Assembly (NCBI GenBank): GCA_963698265.1
Contig: CAVOQC010000004.1
Span: forward strand, 558,001-622,000
DNA length: 64,000 nucleotides
From: FEB-7 sp963698265
GTDB taxonomy: Bacteria; Pseudomonadota; Gammaproteobacteria; Burkholderiales; Usitatibacteraceae
Reading direction: 5' to 3'
The notes under the pieces are model-generated. The model searched no databases. It worked only from the letters and a program-made list of their open reading frames with translations, and was not told where the DNA came from. Both the position numbers and the translations under genes were made by a program. Of the stretch, positions 26,832 to 35,681 are shown in pieces. Within the stretch, counting starts at the first letter, position 1, and each line of letters opens with the position of its first letter.

Positions 26832-28376
26832 ATGGCGCAAATGACTGGCAGCCCGAGCCCCGCGATTCGCAGGGTCCTACTCTCGATGGTGATGCTTGCC
26901 GCGGCCGCACTGGCGTGGCATGCGCCGAAGGCATCCGCGGCACTCGCGGCGCCGGCGGCCAAGGCGACCATCTTTCCGCAATCGGTCCGTTTCCCGGACA
27001 CTCCGGTCGCGGGCAACAGCGCCACCCAGGAGATCGCGTTCCGCAACACGGGGACGGGGCCGATGCATCTCTCGGACATCGTTTCCGTGGGCGGTAACTT
27101 TGTCCTACAGCACGATTGCCCGCTTGGCTCCGGAGAACTCGCCGCGGGAAGTTATTGCACGATCAAGGTGCGGTTTGCGCCGGAAATCGCCGGCGTGCAG
27201 GCCGGCATCGTGCGGGTGATCGATGCAGCCCTTTCGGTCACCCACGAAATCCTGGTCCAGGGCAGCGGCGTGGCCGGCGGTGCCAAGATCGCTCCCAGCG
27301 TCTCGACCGTGACCTTTCCGGCTACGGCGCTTTACTCTACCAGCGGCCCCATGGTGGTGACCTTCACCAACAACGAGGGCACTGAAATCTGGCCGTACTT
27401 CCTGGACTACCTGCCGGTCGAGGGCGAGTTCTCGCCCTATCCGGGAAACATCCTCATCGACGGGCCGAGTGGCTTCTCCAAGGCGGGAACGCCAAAGCTG
27501 ATGCAGGCCTGCCAGACCTTCATCTTCGACTATGTCCCCATGGCGCCCGGCGACTCGTGCTTCGCGTTCATCTATTTCACGCCGTACAACCTCGGCCTGC
27601 GTACCGGTTCCCTGGTGCTCGGCTGGGACTACTGCGGCGACGGCTGCGGCGAGACCTCCATCAGCATCCCGCTCATCGGCAACGCCGTGGCGACATCGGA
27701 GTCCGACCTCTCGGTTTCCGCGACGATGCTCGACTTCGGCAACGTGGTCGTCGGCTCGCCCGCGGTGCGCACGCTCACGGTGACCAGCACCGGCTACGGC
27801 CCCCTCACGCTGCTCGGCGCGCGCGCGACCAGCGACGCATTCGACGTGAAGCTCGACTGCCCGCGCTCCCTGAAGACGGGGTCGTCCTGCACCGTGGTGG
27901 CCAGCTGCACCCCGAGGCAGCTGGGGCTCGTCACCAGCGATCTCTATATCGACCACGACGCGGGCCCGGGCTTCACGAACGTGCAGTTGAAGTGCACGGG
28001 CGCGAGCAAGCCGTTCCCGAAGATAGAGGTGGGGACGACCGGGGTCAGTTTCGGCAACCTGTCCCTCGGCTCGTCGAGCGACACCGAGGACGTGATCATC
28101 TCCAGCGTGGGCACGGCGCCGCTCTCGATCACCAACCTCAGCACGGCGTTGCCGTTCGCGGTCGTGACCTCCTGTCCGCCTTCGCTCGCCCCGGGCGAAT
28201 CCTGCCTGGCGAAGGTCTCGTTCACGCCGGCTTCGGCAGGGCGCCATCGCAGCTCGCTCGAGATCGGCAGCAACGATCCGGACAATCCTTCCGCCGCGGT
28301 CGGCCTGGAAGGCACGGGCTGCCGCCTGTTCTCGATCCTGACGGCTCGGCGCGGACTGAGCCTTTGCGGGCCGTGA
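26832..28376 (+). CDS. Secreted ASH/choice-of-anchor-D repeat protein
   Basis: A 514-aa protein with a signal peptide (about 1-36, LLSMVMLAAAALAW...ASA). About four immunoglobulin-like ASH (HYDIN-type) domains follow, each opening with a VxFPxT or LxFGNxxxGS strand and each carrying a cysteine pair such as DCPLGSGELAAGSYC, DCPRSLKTGSSC and SCPPSLAPGESC. These domains form extracellular or periplasmic beta sandwiches; no enzyme motif is visible. The ATG behind GGAGGTG is preferred over one 90 bases upstream because it yields the signal peptide directly. It lies 104 bases after the FecR-domain gene and probably belongs to the same surface-protein locus. Confidence 0.78.
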   Translation: MAQMTGSPSPAIRRVLLSMVMLAAAALAWHAPKASAALAAPAAKATIFPQSVRFPDTPVAGNSATQEIAFRNTGTGPMHLSDIVSVGGNFVLQHDCPLGSGELAAGSYCTIKVRFAPEIAGVQAGIVRVIDAALSVTHEILVQGSGVAGGAKIAPSVSTVTFPATALYSTSGPMVVTFTNNEGTEIWPYFLDYLPVEGEFSPYPGNILIDGPSGFSKAGTPKLMQACQTFIFDYVPMAPGDSCFAFIYFTPYNLGLRTGSLVLGWDYCGDGCGETSISIPLIGNAVATSESDLSVSATMLDFGNVVVGSPAVRTLTVTSTGYGPLTLLGARATSDAFDVKLDCPRSLKTGSSCTVVASCTPRQLGLVTSDLYIDHDAGPGFTNVQLKCTGASKPFPKIEVGTTGVSFGNLSLGSSSDTEDVIISSVGTAPLSITNLSTALPFAVVTSCPPSLAPGESCLAKVSFTPASAGRHRSSLEIGSNDPDNPSAAVGLEGTGCRLFSILTARRGLSLCGP

Positions 28377-28429
28377 AATCCTGACCGCGCAGGCCGGCGC
28401 TGCCCGGCCTGTCAGAAGTTCCGGACACG

Positions 28430-28457
28430 AACCCCCGCTTAGGCGGGGGTTTGTCTT
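28430..28457 (+). terminator. Rho-independent terminator after the ASH-repeat gene
   Basis: A perfect 9-bp stem (AACCCCCGC with GCGGGGGTT) and a TTAG loop, followed by TTTGTCTT. It lies 54 bases after the stop codon and before the livG promoter region. A weaker 7-bp hairpin without a T run precedes it at 28391-28410. Confidence 0.75.
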
Positions 28458-28485
28458 GCGACCGGTGAAAGGCGTGGGTTAGCAT
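28456..28485 (+). promoter_or_regulatory. Candidate promoter of the liv operon
   Basis: TTGCGA (28456-28461) and TAGCAT (28480-28485), 18 bases apart, directly after the terminator and about 70 bases before livG. Both elements match the consensus only partly. Confidence 0.35.
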
Positions 28486-28558
28486 TCGGGACTACCCGCC
28501 GAACCGCGTCCGGAATCCCGGAAAAGAGACGCCGCGGCTAATTCCACTTCCGGAAGCG

Positions 28559-29323
28559 ATGGCCCAAGACATCATTCTCGAAACACGCGGACTCACGAAG
28601 GAGTTCAAGGGTTTCGTCGCCGTGGACCGCGTCGACCTCAAGGTTCGGCGTGACAGCATCCACGCGCTCATCGGGCCCAACGGCGCGGGCAAGACCACCA
28701 CGTTCAACCTGCTCACCAAGTTCCTGCCGCCCACGTCGGGGACCATCCTCTTCAACGGCAAGGACATCACGAAGGACAAGCCCGCGGACGTGGCGAGGCG
28801 GGGCATCATCCGCTCCTTCCAGATCTCGGCGGTCTTTCCCAACCTCACGGTGCTCGAAAACGTGCGCATCGCGTTGCAGCGCCCGCTTGGCACGAGTTTC
28901 CAGTTCTGGAAGGCCGAAAGCACGCTCGATGCGCTGAACGACCGGGCGCTTGCGATCCTGGACCGGGTGGACCTGCGCCAGTTCGCGCAGACGAATGCCG
29001 TCGAACTTGCCTACGGCCGCAAGCGCACGCTCGAGATCGCGACCACGCTCGCGATGGAGCCGGAATTGATGCTCCTCGACGAGCCGACTTCCGGCATGGG
29101 CCACGAGGACGTGGTGATGGTGAAAAACCTCATCAAGGAAGTGGCCAGGGGCCGCACGGTGCTCATGGTGGAGCACAACATGGGCGTGGTCTCCGATATC
29201 TCGGACACGATCACGGTGCTGCAGCACGGCGCCGTGCTCACCGAGGGTTCCTATGCGGAGGTGTCGGCCGATCCCCGGGTCATCGAGGCCTACATGGGAT
29301 CGAGCGAGGCCGCCCATGGCTGA
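28559..29323 (+). CDS. livG: Branched-chain amino acid-type ABC transporter ATPase LivG
   Basis: A 254-aa cytoplasmic ATPase of the HAAT family. Walker A is GPNGAGKTT and the Q-loop is RSFQIS. The signature is degenerate: AYGRKRTLEIA replaces LSGGQ, a common LivG variant. Walker B is LMLLDEPTSGM and the H-loop is MVEHNM. The stop overlaps the livF start by 8 bases. It is the first gene of a five-subunit transporter operon ending in an acyl-CoA ligase, so the transported compound may be a carboxylic acid and not an amino acid. Confidence 0.92.
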   Translation: MAQDIILETRGLTKEFKGFVAVDRVDLKVRRDSIHALIGPNGAGKTTTFNLLTKFLPPTSGTILFNGKDITKDKPADVARRGIIRSFQISAVFPNLTVLENVRIALQRPLGTSFQFWKAESTLDALNDRALAILDRVDLRQFAQTNAVELAYGRKRTLEIATTLAMEPELMLLDEPTSGMGHEDVVMVKNLIKEVARGRTVLMVEHNMGVVSDISDTITVLQHGAVLTEGSYAEVSADPRVIEAYMGSSEAAHG

Positions 29324-30020
29324 GGTCCTGCGCATCGAGCACCTCAACGCCTGGTACGGGGAGTCCCACATCCTCCACGGCGTGGACTTCACGGTGAAAA
29401 AGGGCGAGGTCGTTACCTTGCTGGGCAGGAACGGGGCGGGACGCACGACGACGCTCAAGTCGATCATGGGCCTGGTCGGCCGCCGTTCGGGATCGATCGT
29501 GGTCGAAGGGCAGGAGACCGTCTCCTGGCCCACGCACCGCATCGCGCACCTGGGGATCGGTTACTGCCCCGAGGAGCGCGCCATCTTCTCGAGCCTGTCG
29601 GTGGAGGAGAACCTCACGCTGCCGCCGAAGATCGGCGAGGGCGGCATGAGCGTCGACGAGATCTACGAGATGTTCCCGAACCTGCGGGAGCGCCGCAGGA
29701 CCGCGCAGGGCACGAAGCTCTCCGGGGGCGAGCAGCAGATGCTCGCCATGGCCCGGATCCTGCGGACGGGTGCGCACCTGTTGCTGCTCGACGAGATCAC
29801 GGAGGGCCTCGCTCCCGTGATCGTGCAGGCGCTGGGCCGTATCATCATCAAGTTGAAGGAACGCGGATTCACCATCGTGCTGGTCGAGCAGAACTTCCGC
29901 TTCGCAGCCCCCCTCGCCGACCGGTTCTACGTGATGGAGCACGGGAAAATCGCGGAGACCTTCTCCGCGTCGGAACTCGATTCGAAGACGCAGATGCTTC
30001 ACGAGTACCTGGGTGTATAG
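29316..30020 (+). CDS. livF: Branched-chain amino acid-type ABC transporter ATPase LivF
   Basis: A 234-aa second ATPase of the liv system. The ABC signature LSGGEQQML, Walker B HLLLLDEITEGLAP and H-region VLVEQNF are intact. The Walker A reads GRNGAGRTTT, with Arg where the nucleotide-binding Lys is expected. The start overlaps livG, indicating coupled translation. A Lys-to-Arg change usually weakens ATP binding in other P-loop proteins; whether this is a subfamily trait could be settled by alignment. Confidence 0.92.
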   Translation: MAEVLRIEHLNAWYGESHILHGVDFTVKKGEVVTLLGRNGAGRTTTLKSIMGLVGRRSGSIVVEGQETVSWPTHRIAHLGIGYCPEERAIFSSLSVEENLTLPPKIGEGGMSVDEIYEMFPNLRERRRTAQGTKLSGGEQQMLAMARILRTGAHLLLLDEITEGLAPVIVQALGRIIIKLKERGFTIVLVEQNFRFAAPLADRFYVMEHGKIAETFSASELDSKTQMLHEYLGV

Positions 30021-30047
30021 CCAGACCAAACCAAGAGGAGACTCACC

Positions 30048-31259
30048 ATGACTTTCAAGCGCAAGATGCTGTCCGCCGCCGCCCTGCTGGCGCTTTCGGC
30101 CGGAGCGGCCCACGCCCAGATCTCGGGCAATGAAGTGAAGATCGGCGTCCTCAACGACCAGTCCGGCACCTACGCCGACCTTGCCGGACCGGGGTCCACC
30201 CTCGCGGCAAAGATGGCGGTCGAGGACTCCAAGGCCATCCTGAAGGGCATGAAGGTCGAGGTGATTTCAGCCGACCACCAGAACAAGCCCGACGTGGGCT
30301 CCGCGATCGCGCGCAAGTGGTACGACTCGGAAGGCGTGGACGTGATCGTCGACGTGCCGACCTCGTCGGTGGCACTCGCCGTGAACCAGATCACGAAGGA
30401 GAAGGGCAAGGCGTTCCTCGTCTCCGGCGCCGCAAGCTCCGACCTCACCGGCAAGGCCTGCTCGCCCAACACCATCCACTGGACCTACGACACGTGGGAA
30501 CTGGCCAACGGCACGGGCAGCGCGATCGTGAAGACCGGCGGCAAGTCCTGGTTCTTCCTCACGGCGGACTACGCCTTCGGCCACGCGCTCGAGCGCGACA
30601 CGTCGGCGGTGGTGGTGAAGGAAGGCGGCAAGGTCGTGGGCGCCGTGCGCCACCCGTTCCCGACGTCGGACTTCTCCTCCTTCCTGCTCCAGGCGCAGGC
30701 CTCCAAGGCGCAAATCATCGGGCTCGCCAACGCGGGCGCCGACACGACGAACGCGATCAAGCAGGCGGCCGAGTTTGGCATCGTGAAGGGCGGCCAGAAC
30801 ATCGCGGGCATGCTCGTGTTCCTCACGGACGTGCACGCGCTGGGCCTCGCAACGGCACAGGGCCTCATCTTCACGACGAGCTGGTACTGGGACATGAACG
30901 ACCCCTCGCGCGCCTGGGCCAAGCGCTTCGCCGCGGCCAACGGCGGCAAGTACCCGACCATGATCCAGGCCGGCGTCTACTCGTCCGTCCTGCACTACCT
31001 GAAGGCGGTGGTCGCGATCAAGAGCGACGACGGCACGAAGGTCATCGCGGAAATGAAGAAGCTGCCCACGGACGACCCGCTCTTCGGCAAGGGCATGGTG
31101 CGAGCGGACGGCCGCAAGGTCCACAACGGCTATCTCGTGGAAGTGAAGAAGCCCTCGGAATCGAAGAGCCCGTACGACTACTACAAGATCCGGACGACGA
31201 TTCCGGCCGACCAGGCTTTCCGCCCGATGTCCGAAGGCGGTTGCTCGCTCGTCAAGTAG
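30048..31259 (+). CDS. Periplasmic substrate-binding protein of the liv system
   Basis: A 403-aa periplasmic protein with signal peptide MTFKRKMLSAAALLALSAGAAHAQ. The mature protein opens with NEVKIGVLNDQSGTYADLAGPGS, typical of the type I leucine-binding fold (PF13458). An AAGAGGAG site precedes the ATG, 27 bases after livF. The ligand cannot be inferred from the sequence. The co-encoded acyl-CoA ligase at 33214 points to an organic acid. A possible attenuating hairpin separates it from livH, which would fit the higher need for binding protein. Confidence 0.9.
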   Translation: MTFKRKMLSAAALLALSAGAAHAQISGNEVKIGVLNDQSGTYADLAGPGSTLAAKMAVEDSKAILKGMKVEVISADHQNKPDVGSAIARKWYDSEGVDVIVDVPTSSVALAVNQITKEKGKAFLVSGAASSDLTGKACSPNTIHWTYDTWELANGTGSAIVKTGGKSWFFLTADYAFGHALERDTSAVVVKEGGKVVGAVRHPFPTSDFSSFLLQAQASKAQIIGLANAGADTTNAIKQAAEFGIVKGGQNIAGMLVFLTDVHALGLATAQGLIFTTSWYWDMNDPSRAWAKRFAAANGGKYPTMIQAGVYSSVLHYLKAVVAIKSDDGTKVIAEMKKLPTDDPLFGKGMVRADGRKVHNGYLVEVKKPSESKSPYDYYKIRTTIPADQAFRPMSEGGCSLVK

Positions 31260-31285
31260 TGTTGAGGTAAATGCTTAGGGGAAGG

Positions 31286-31307
31286 GGCGCGCGCCGCGGC
31301 TCGCGCC
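31286..31307 (+). terminator. Possible attenuating hairpin between binding protein and livH
   Basis: GGCGCG (31286-31291) pairs with CGCGCC (31302-31307) across a 10-base loop in the 79-base spacer. There is no U tract, so it would only stabilise the upstream message or partly reduce read-through. Confidence 0.25.
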
Positions 31308-31338
31308 TCCCACCCGCATCGGCGGCCAGCGGACGACC

Positions 31339-32223
31339 ATGAGCGAGATATTCGGCGTACCCATCCAGGTGCTCTTCGGCCAGCTCCTCATCGGGCTGAT
31401 CAACGGCTCTTTCTACGCGATGCTCTCGCTCGGCCTGGCCGTCATCTTCGGGCTGCTCAACATCATCAACTTCACGCACGGCGCGCAGTACATGATGGGC
31501 GCGTTCGCGGCGTACTTCCTGCTGAACAAGCTGGGCCTGAACTACTGGTGGGCGCTCGTGATCGCCCCGCTCGCCGTCGGGGCTTCCGGGATGGTCGCGG
31601 AGCGGCTCATGCTCTCCCGGCTCTACAAGCTCGATCATCTGTACGGGCTGCTCCTCACCTTTGGTCTCGCCCTGGTGATCCAGGGCATCTTCCGCAACGA
31701 GTTCGGCTCCGCCGGGCTTCCCTACGCGATGCCCGAGCAGCTTGCCGGCGCGAGGAACCTCGGGTTCATGTTTTTGCCCAACTACCGCGGCTGGGTGATC
31801 GTCGCTTCCGTCATCGTGTGCTTCGGCACGTGGTTCGTGATCGAGCGCACGAAGCTGGGCGCCTACCTTCGCGCGGCGACGGAGAACCCGGCGATGGTGC
31901 AGTCGTTCGGCATCAACGTGCCGCGCATGATCACGCTCACCTACGGTTTCGGCGTCGGGCTGGCCGGGTTCGCCGGGGTCATGGCCGCGCCCATCTACCA
32001 GGTGAACCCGCTCATGGGCGCCGACACCATCATCGTGGTCTTCGCGGTCGTCGTCATCGGCGGCATGGGCTCCATCATGGGCGCCATCCTCACCGGCTTC
32101 GGCCTCGGTGTCATCGAGGGCCTCACCAAGGTTTTCTACCCCGAGGCGTCCAACACCGTGATCTTCGTGATCATGGCGATCGTGCTCATGATCCGGCCGC
32201 AGGGCCTCTTCGGGAGCCGCTAG
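31339..32223 (+). CDS. livH: Branched-chain amino acid-type ABC permease LivH
   Basis: A 294-aa inner-membrane permease with about eight hydrophobic segments. Family features are LINGSFYAMLSLGLAVIFG near the start and a conserved THGAQYMMGAFAA stretch. The cytoplasmic coupling region is ATENPAMVQSFGINV, and VFAVVVIGGMGSIMGA is near the C-terminus. It pairs with LivM, whose start is five bases downstream. Confidence 0.93.
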   Translation: MSEIFGVPIQVLFGQLLIGLINGSFYAMLSLGLAVIFGLLNIINFTHGAQYMMGAFAAYFLLNKLGLNYWWALVIAPLAVGASGMVAERLMLSRLYKLDHLYGLLLTFGLALVIQGIFRNEFGSAGLPYAMPEQLAGARNLGFMFLPNYRGWVIVASVIVCFGTWFVIERTKLGAYLRAATENPAMVQSFGINVPRMITLTYGFGVGLAGFAGVMAAPIYQVNPLMGADTIIVVFAVVVIGGMGSIMGAILTGFGLGVIEGLTKVFYPEASNTVIFVIMAIVLMIRPQGLFGSR

Positions 32224-32227
32224 GACC

Positions 32228-33205
32228 ATGGCCGACGACGCCTACAAGCCGCACGCCTCCCGCGACGACGCGGCCGACTTCCGCTACCACCGCAACGCCT
32301 TCGTGGTGATGATGGCGCTGTTTCTCGTTGCGCCGACGGTTTTCTATCCGGTGTTCGTGATGAAGGCGCTGTGCTTCGCGCTCTTCGCCTGCGCCTTCAA
32401 CCTCCTCCTCGGCTTCGGCGGGCTGCTCTCCTTCGGGCACGCCATGTTCCTCGGCATGGCAGGCTACGTTTCCGCGCACGCCGCGAAGGTGTGGGGATTT
32501 CCGCCGGAGATCGCCATTCTCGCGGGAACCGCGGCATCGACGCTGCTGGGGGTGCTCGCCGGGCTGCTTGCCATCCGCCGGCAAGGCATCTACTTCGCGA
32601 TGATCACGCTGGCGCTCGCCCAGATGATCTTCTTCCTCTGCCTGCAGGCGCCGTTCACGCGCGGCGAGGACGGCATCCAGGCCGTGCCGCGCGGGTTGCT
32701 CCTGGGGATGTTCGACCTGAAGAACCCGTACGTCATGTATTACTTCGTCCTCGCCATCTTCACGGCCGGGTTCCTGCTGATCTACCGCATCGTCCATTCG
32801 CCCTTCGGCCAGGTGCTCAAGGCCATCCGAGAGAACGAGCCACGCGCCATATCGCTCGGCTACCGCACGGAGCAGTACAAGCTCGCGGCCTTCGTGCTGT
32901 CGGCCGGCATCGCCGGCCTCGCGGGCGCGACCAAGGCGATCGTCTTCCAGCTCGCCTCCCTCACCGACGTGCACTGGACCATGTCCGGCGAGGTGGTGCT
33001 CATGACGCTGCTGGGCGGCATGGGGACGATCTTCGGGCCGGTGGTCGGCGCCTTCACCATCATCACCATGGAGAGCTACCTCGCGGAGCTGGGCTCCTGG
33101 TTCACGATCACGCAGGGCGCCATCTTCGTGGTCTGCGTGCTGGCCTTCCGCCGCGGCATCATGGGCGAGCTGGAGGCCTGGCTCAAGCGCCGTCGCATCG
33201 GTTGA
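32228..33205 (+). CDS. livM: Branched-chain amino acid-type ABC permease LivM
   Basis: A 325-aa permease with multiple transmembrane segments. Visible are LLGFGGLLSFGHAMFLGMAGYV, IRENEPRAISLGY (ATPase-coupling loop) and LMTLLGGMGTIFGPVVGA. It lies 4 bases after livH and 8 bases before the acyl-CoA ligase gene, so all are one transcript. Confidence 0.93.
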   Translation: MADDAYKPHASRDDAADFRYHRNAFVVMMALFLVAPTVFYPVFVMKALCFALFACAFNLLLGFGGLLSFGHAMFLGMAGYVSAHAAKVWGFPPEIAILAGTAASTLLGVLAGLLAIRRQGIYFAMITLALAQMIFFLCLQAPFTRGEDGIQAVPRGLLLGMFDLKNPYVMYYFVLAIFTAGFLLIYRIVHSPFGQVLKAIRENEPRAISLGYRTEQYKLAAFVLSAGIAGLAGATKAIVFQLASLTDVHWTMSGEVVLMTLLGGMGTIFGPVVGAFTIITMESYLAELGSWFTITQGAIFVVCVLAFRRGIMGELEAWLKRRRIG

Positions 33206-33213
33206 GCCGTCCC

Positions 33214-34842
33214 ATGGCGGAGCCCTTCGCCGCGGATCTCGGGCGCAACGCCGCCAATCACGTCGCGCTCTCGCCCGTCTCGTTCCTGCGGCGCGCGGCC
33301 GAGACCTGGCCCGGCAAGGTGGCCGTGCGGCACGGCGCGCTCGCGTATACCTACGCGCAGTTCGAGGCCCGTTGCCGCCGGCTCGCCTCGGCGCTGGCCG
33401 CCCGCGGGATCGGGCGCGGCGACACCGTGGCGATCCTCGCGCCCAACGTGCCCGCGATGCTCGAAGCCCACTACGCCGTGCCCGGCCTTGGCGCGATCCT
33501 GAACGCGCTCAACTACCGGCTCGACGCGAAGACGATCGCATTCTGCCTGGGCCACGGCGGCGCGAAGGTGCTCATCACGGACCGCGAGTTCTCGCCGGTC
33601 GTCGAGAAGGCGCTCGCGCTGTGCGAGCGACGGCCGCTCGTGGTCGACATCGACGACCCCCTGGCCCCGGAAGGCAAGCTCCTGGGAGAGCTCACCTACG
33701 AGGCGCTCCTCGGGGAGGGCGATCCCGGCTTCGCGCTGCAGGGGCCGGGCGACGAGTGGGATGCGCTGAGCCTGCTCTACACCTCCGGCACCACGGGCGA
33801 CCCGAAGGGCGTGGTCTACCACCACCGCGGCGCCTACCTGAATGCGCTCGGCAACGCGCTGGCCTTCGGCCTCTCGGCGCAGGCGGTGTACCTGTGGACG
33901 CTGCCGATGTTCCATTGCAACGGCTGGACTTACACCTGGGCGGTCACCGCCGTCGGCGGCACGCACGTGTGCCTGCGCAAGGTCGATCCGGCGCTCATCT
34001 TCCCCGCGATCAGGCTCCACCGTGTCACGCACCTGTGCGGGGCGCCCATCGTGCTGAACCTCCTGGTCCACGCGCCAGACGAGGTGAAGGTCCGGCTGGA
34101 CCACGTCGTGGAAGTCGCCACCGGGGGTGCCGCGCCGCCCTCGGCCATCATCGAGGCGATGGAGCGCATGGGCTTTCGCGTGACGCACCTCTACGGCCTC
34201 ACCGAGAGCTACGGGCCGGCCACGCTCTGCGCCTGGCAGGACGACTGGGATGGCCTCGACCTCGAGGCGAGAGCCCGCCTCATGGCCCGCCAGGGCGTGC
34301 GCTACCCGACGATGGAGGACCTCCAGGTGGCCGACCCGCGCACCCACGAGCCGGTGCCGCGCGACGGCAGGACGATGGGCGAGGTGATGCTCCGGGGCAA
34401 CACGATCATGAAGGGCTATCTCGCGAACCCCAGGGCGACCGAGGCCGCGTTCCGCGAGGGCTGGTACCACACGGGCGACCTCGCGGTGTGGCACCCCGAC
34501 GGCTACATCGAGGTGAAGGACCGCTCCAAGGACGTCATCAATTCCGGCGGGGAGAACATCTCCTCGCTGGAGGTCGAGGAGTGCCTCTACCGGCACCCGT
34601 CGGTGATGGAAGCGGCCGTGGTCGCCCGCCCCGACGAAAAGTGGGGCGAGACGCCCTGCGCCTTCGTGACCGTGAAGCCCGGGGCGAGCGAGACGAGCGC
34701 CGAAGCGATCATCGCCTTCTGCCGCGAAAACCTCGCGCACTACAAGGTGCCGCGGACCGTGGTTTTCGGGGAACTCCCGAAGACCTCGACGGGCAAGATC
34801 CAGAAGTTCGTCCTGCGGGAGCAGGCCAGCAAGCTCCCGTGA
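33214..34842 (+). CDS. Acyl-CoA synthetase (AMP-forming), DmdB-like, copy 2
   Basis: A 542-aa ANL ligase closely related along its length to the protein at 17731; both share the N-terminus LxRNAANxxxLSPVSFL. Visible are YTSGTTGDPKGVVYHHRG, LPMFHCNGWTYTW, LYGLTESYGP, SKDVINSGGENISS and the catalytic lysine in KTSTGKIQKFVL. It is the last gene of the liv operon (8-base spacing after livM). This strongly suggests it activates the acid imported by that transporter. The specific acid is unknown. Confidence 0.88.
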   Translation: MAEPFAADLGRNAANHVALSPVSFLRRAAETWPGKVAVRHGALAYTYAQFEARCRRLASALAARGIGRGDTVAILAPNVPAMLEAHYAVPGLGAILNALNYRLDAKTIAFCLGHGGAKVLITDREFSPVVEKALALCERRPLVVDIDDPLAPEGKLLGELTYEALLGEGDPGFALQGPGDEWDALSLLYTSGTTGDPKGVVYHHRGAYLNALGNALAFGLSAQAVYLWTLPMFHCNGWTYTWAVTAVGGTHVCLRKVDPALIFPAIRLHRVTHLCGAPIVLNLLVHAPDEVKVRLDHVVEVATGGAAPPSAIIEAMERMGFRVTHLYGLTESYGPATLCAWQDDWDGLDLEARARLMARQGVRYPTMEDLQVADPRTHEPVPRDGRTMGEVMLRGNTIMKGYLANPRATEAAFREGWYHTGDLAVWHPDGYIEVKDRSKDVINSGGENISSLEVEECLYRHPSVMEAAVVARPDEKWGETPCAFVTVKPGASETSAEAIIAFCRENLAHYKVPRTVVFGELPKTSTGKIQKFVLREQASKLP

Positions 34843-34853
34843 GCCGGGGCGGC

Positions 34854-34882
34854 CTGACTGCGCCGCCTCGATCTGCTAGAAT
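34854..34882 (+). promoter_or_regulatory. Sigma70 promoter of etfBA-acyl-CoA dehydrogenase
   Basis: CTGACT (34854-34859), 17 bases, TAGAAT (34877-34882). Transcription would begin near 34889, inside the palindrome described next, leaving a leader of about 40 bases. Confidence 0.55.
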
Positions 34883-34899
34883 TCAAACGCTCGTTTGAA
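34882..34899. promoter_or_regulatory. PsrA/FadP-like operator overlapping the etfB promoter
   Basis: TTCAAACG-CT-CGTTTGAA is a perfect 8-bp inverted repeat with a two-base centre. The core CAAAC-N4-GTTTG fits the consensus (G/C)AAAC-N2-4-GTTT(G/C) reported for TetR-family fatty-acid regulators such as PsrA. It starts at the last base of the -10 and covers the start point, the position of a repressor site. No TetR gene lies nearby, so the regulator must be encoded elsewhere. Confidence 0.65.
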
Positions 34900-34929
34900 A
34901 TTCCCCGACCCCCGATTTCCAGGACCGCC

Positions 34930-35679
34930 ATGAAAATCCTCGTCCCGGTGAAACGAGTCGTCGACTACAACGTGAAGGTCCGCGTGAAGGCGGACTCGAC
35001 CGGCGTCGAGCTCGCGAACGTGAAGATGTCCATGAACCCCTTCGACGAGATCGCCGTCGAGGAGGCCCTGAAGCTGAAGGAGGCGGGAACGGCGACCGAG
35101 GTGGTGGCCGTGTCCATCGGCACGAGCGCCTGCCAGGAGACGCTTCGCACCGCGCTCGCCATGGGCGCGGACCGCGCGATCCTGGTGGAGACCGACGCCG
35201 AGCTGCAGCCCCTGGCGGTCGCCAAGCTCCTGAAGGCCGTGGTCGACAAGGAGTCCCCGAAGCTTGTGATCGCCGGCAAGCAGGCCATCGACGACGACGC
35301 GAACCAGGTGGGCCAGATGCTCGCAGCCCTTCTCGACTGGGCGCAGGTCACCTTCGCCTCGAAGGTCGCGGGCGATGCCACGAAGCTCACCGTCACGCGC
35401 GAGATCGACGGCGGGCTGGAGACGGTCGAAGTGGCGCTCCCGGCGGTGCTCACCGCGGACCTGCGCCTGAACACGCCGCGCTACGCGACGCTGCCCAACA
35501 TCATGAAGGCGAAGAAAAAGCCGCTCGATACACTGAAGCCGGCGGACCTCGGCGTGGATCCCGCGCCGCGCCTGAAGACCCTGAAGGTGTCCGAGCCGCC
35601 CAAGCGCAAGGGCGGCGTGATGGTGAAGGACGTGGCCGAACTGGTCGCAAAGTTGAAATCCGAAGCGAAGGTGATCTGA
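34930..35679 (+). CDS. etfB: Electron transfer flavoprotein beta subunit
   Basis: A 249-aa subunit of the soluble AMP/FAD heterodimer that takes electrons from acyl-CoA dehydrogenases and delivers them to ETF:ubiquinone oxidoreductase. The typical start MKILVPVKRVVDYNVK, the ETF beta motif region around NPFDEIAVEEALKLKE, and GKQAIDDDANQVGQMLA are visible. It lies two bases before etfA and is controlled by the promoter/operator at 34854-34899. Confidence 0.96.
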   Translation: MKILVPVKRVVDYNVKVRVKADSTGVELANVKMSMNPFDEIAVEEALKLKEAGTATEVVAVSIGTSACQETLRTALAMGADRAILVETDAELQPLAVAKLLKAVVDKESPKLVIAGKQAIDDDANQVGQMLAALLDWAQVTFASKVAGDATKLTVTREIDGGLETVEVALPAVLTADLRLNTPRYATLPNIMKAKKKPLDTLKPADLGVDPAPRLKTLKVSEPPKRKGGVMVKDVAELVAKLKSEAKVI

Positions 35680-35681
35680 CC

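Noticed and set aside
22930..26943. A 1337-codon open frame on the minus strand opposite the barrel and FecR genes
   Set aside because: The encoded protein is dominated by Arg, Gly, His and Val in an irregular pattern. It has no ribosome-binding site or domain and exists because the plus-strand genes are GC-rich at third positions.
31286..31307. True rho-independent terminator splitting the liv operon
   Set aside because: The hairpin lacks a U tract and the downstream permeases have no promoter of their own, so it is treated only as a weak attenuator.
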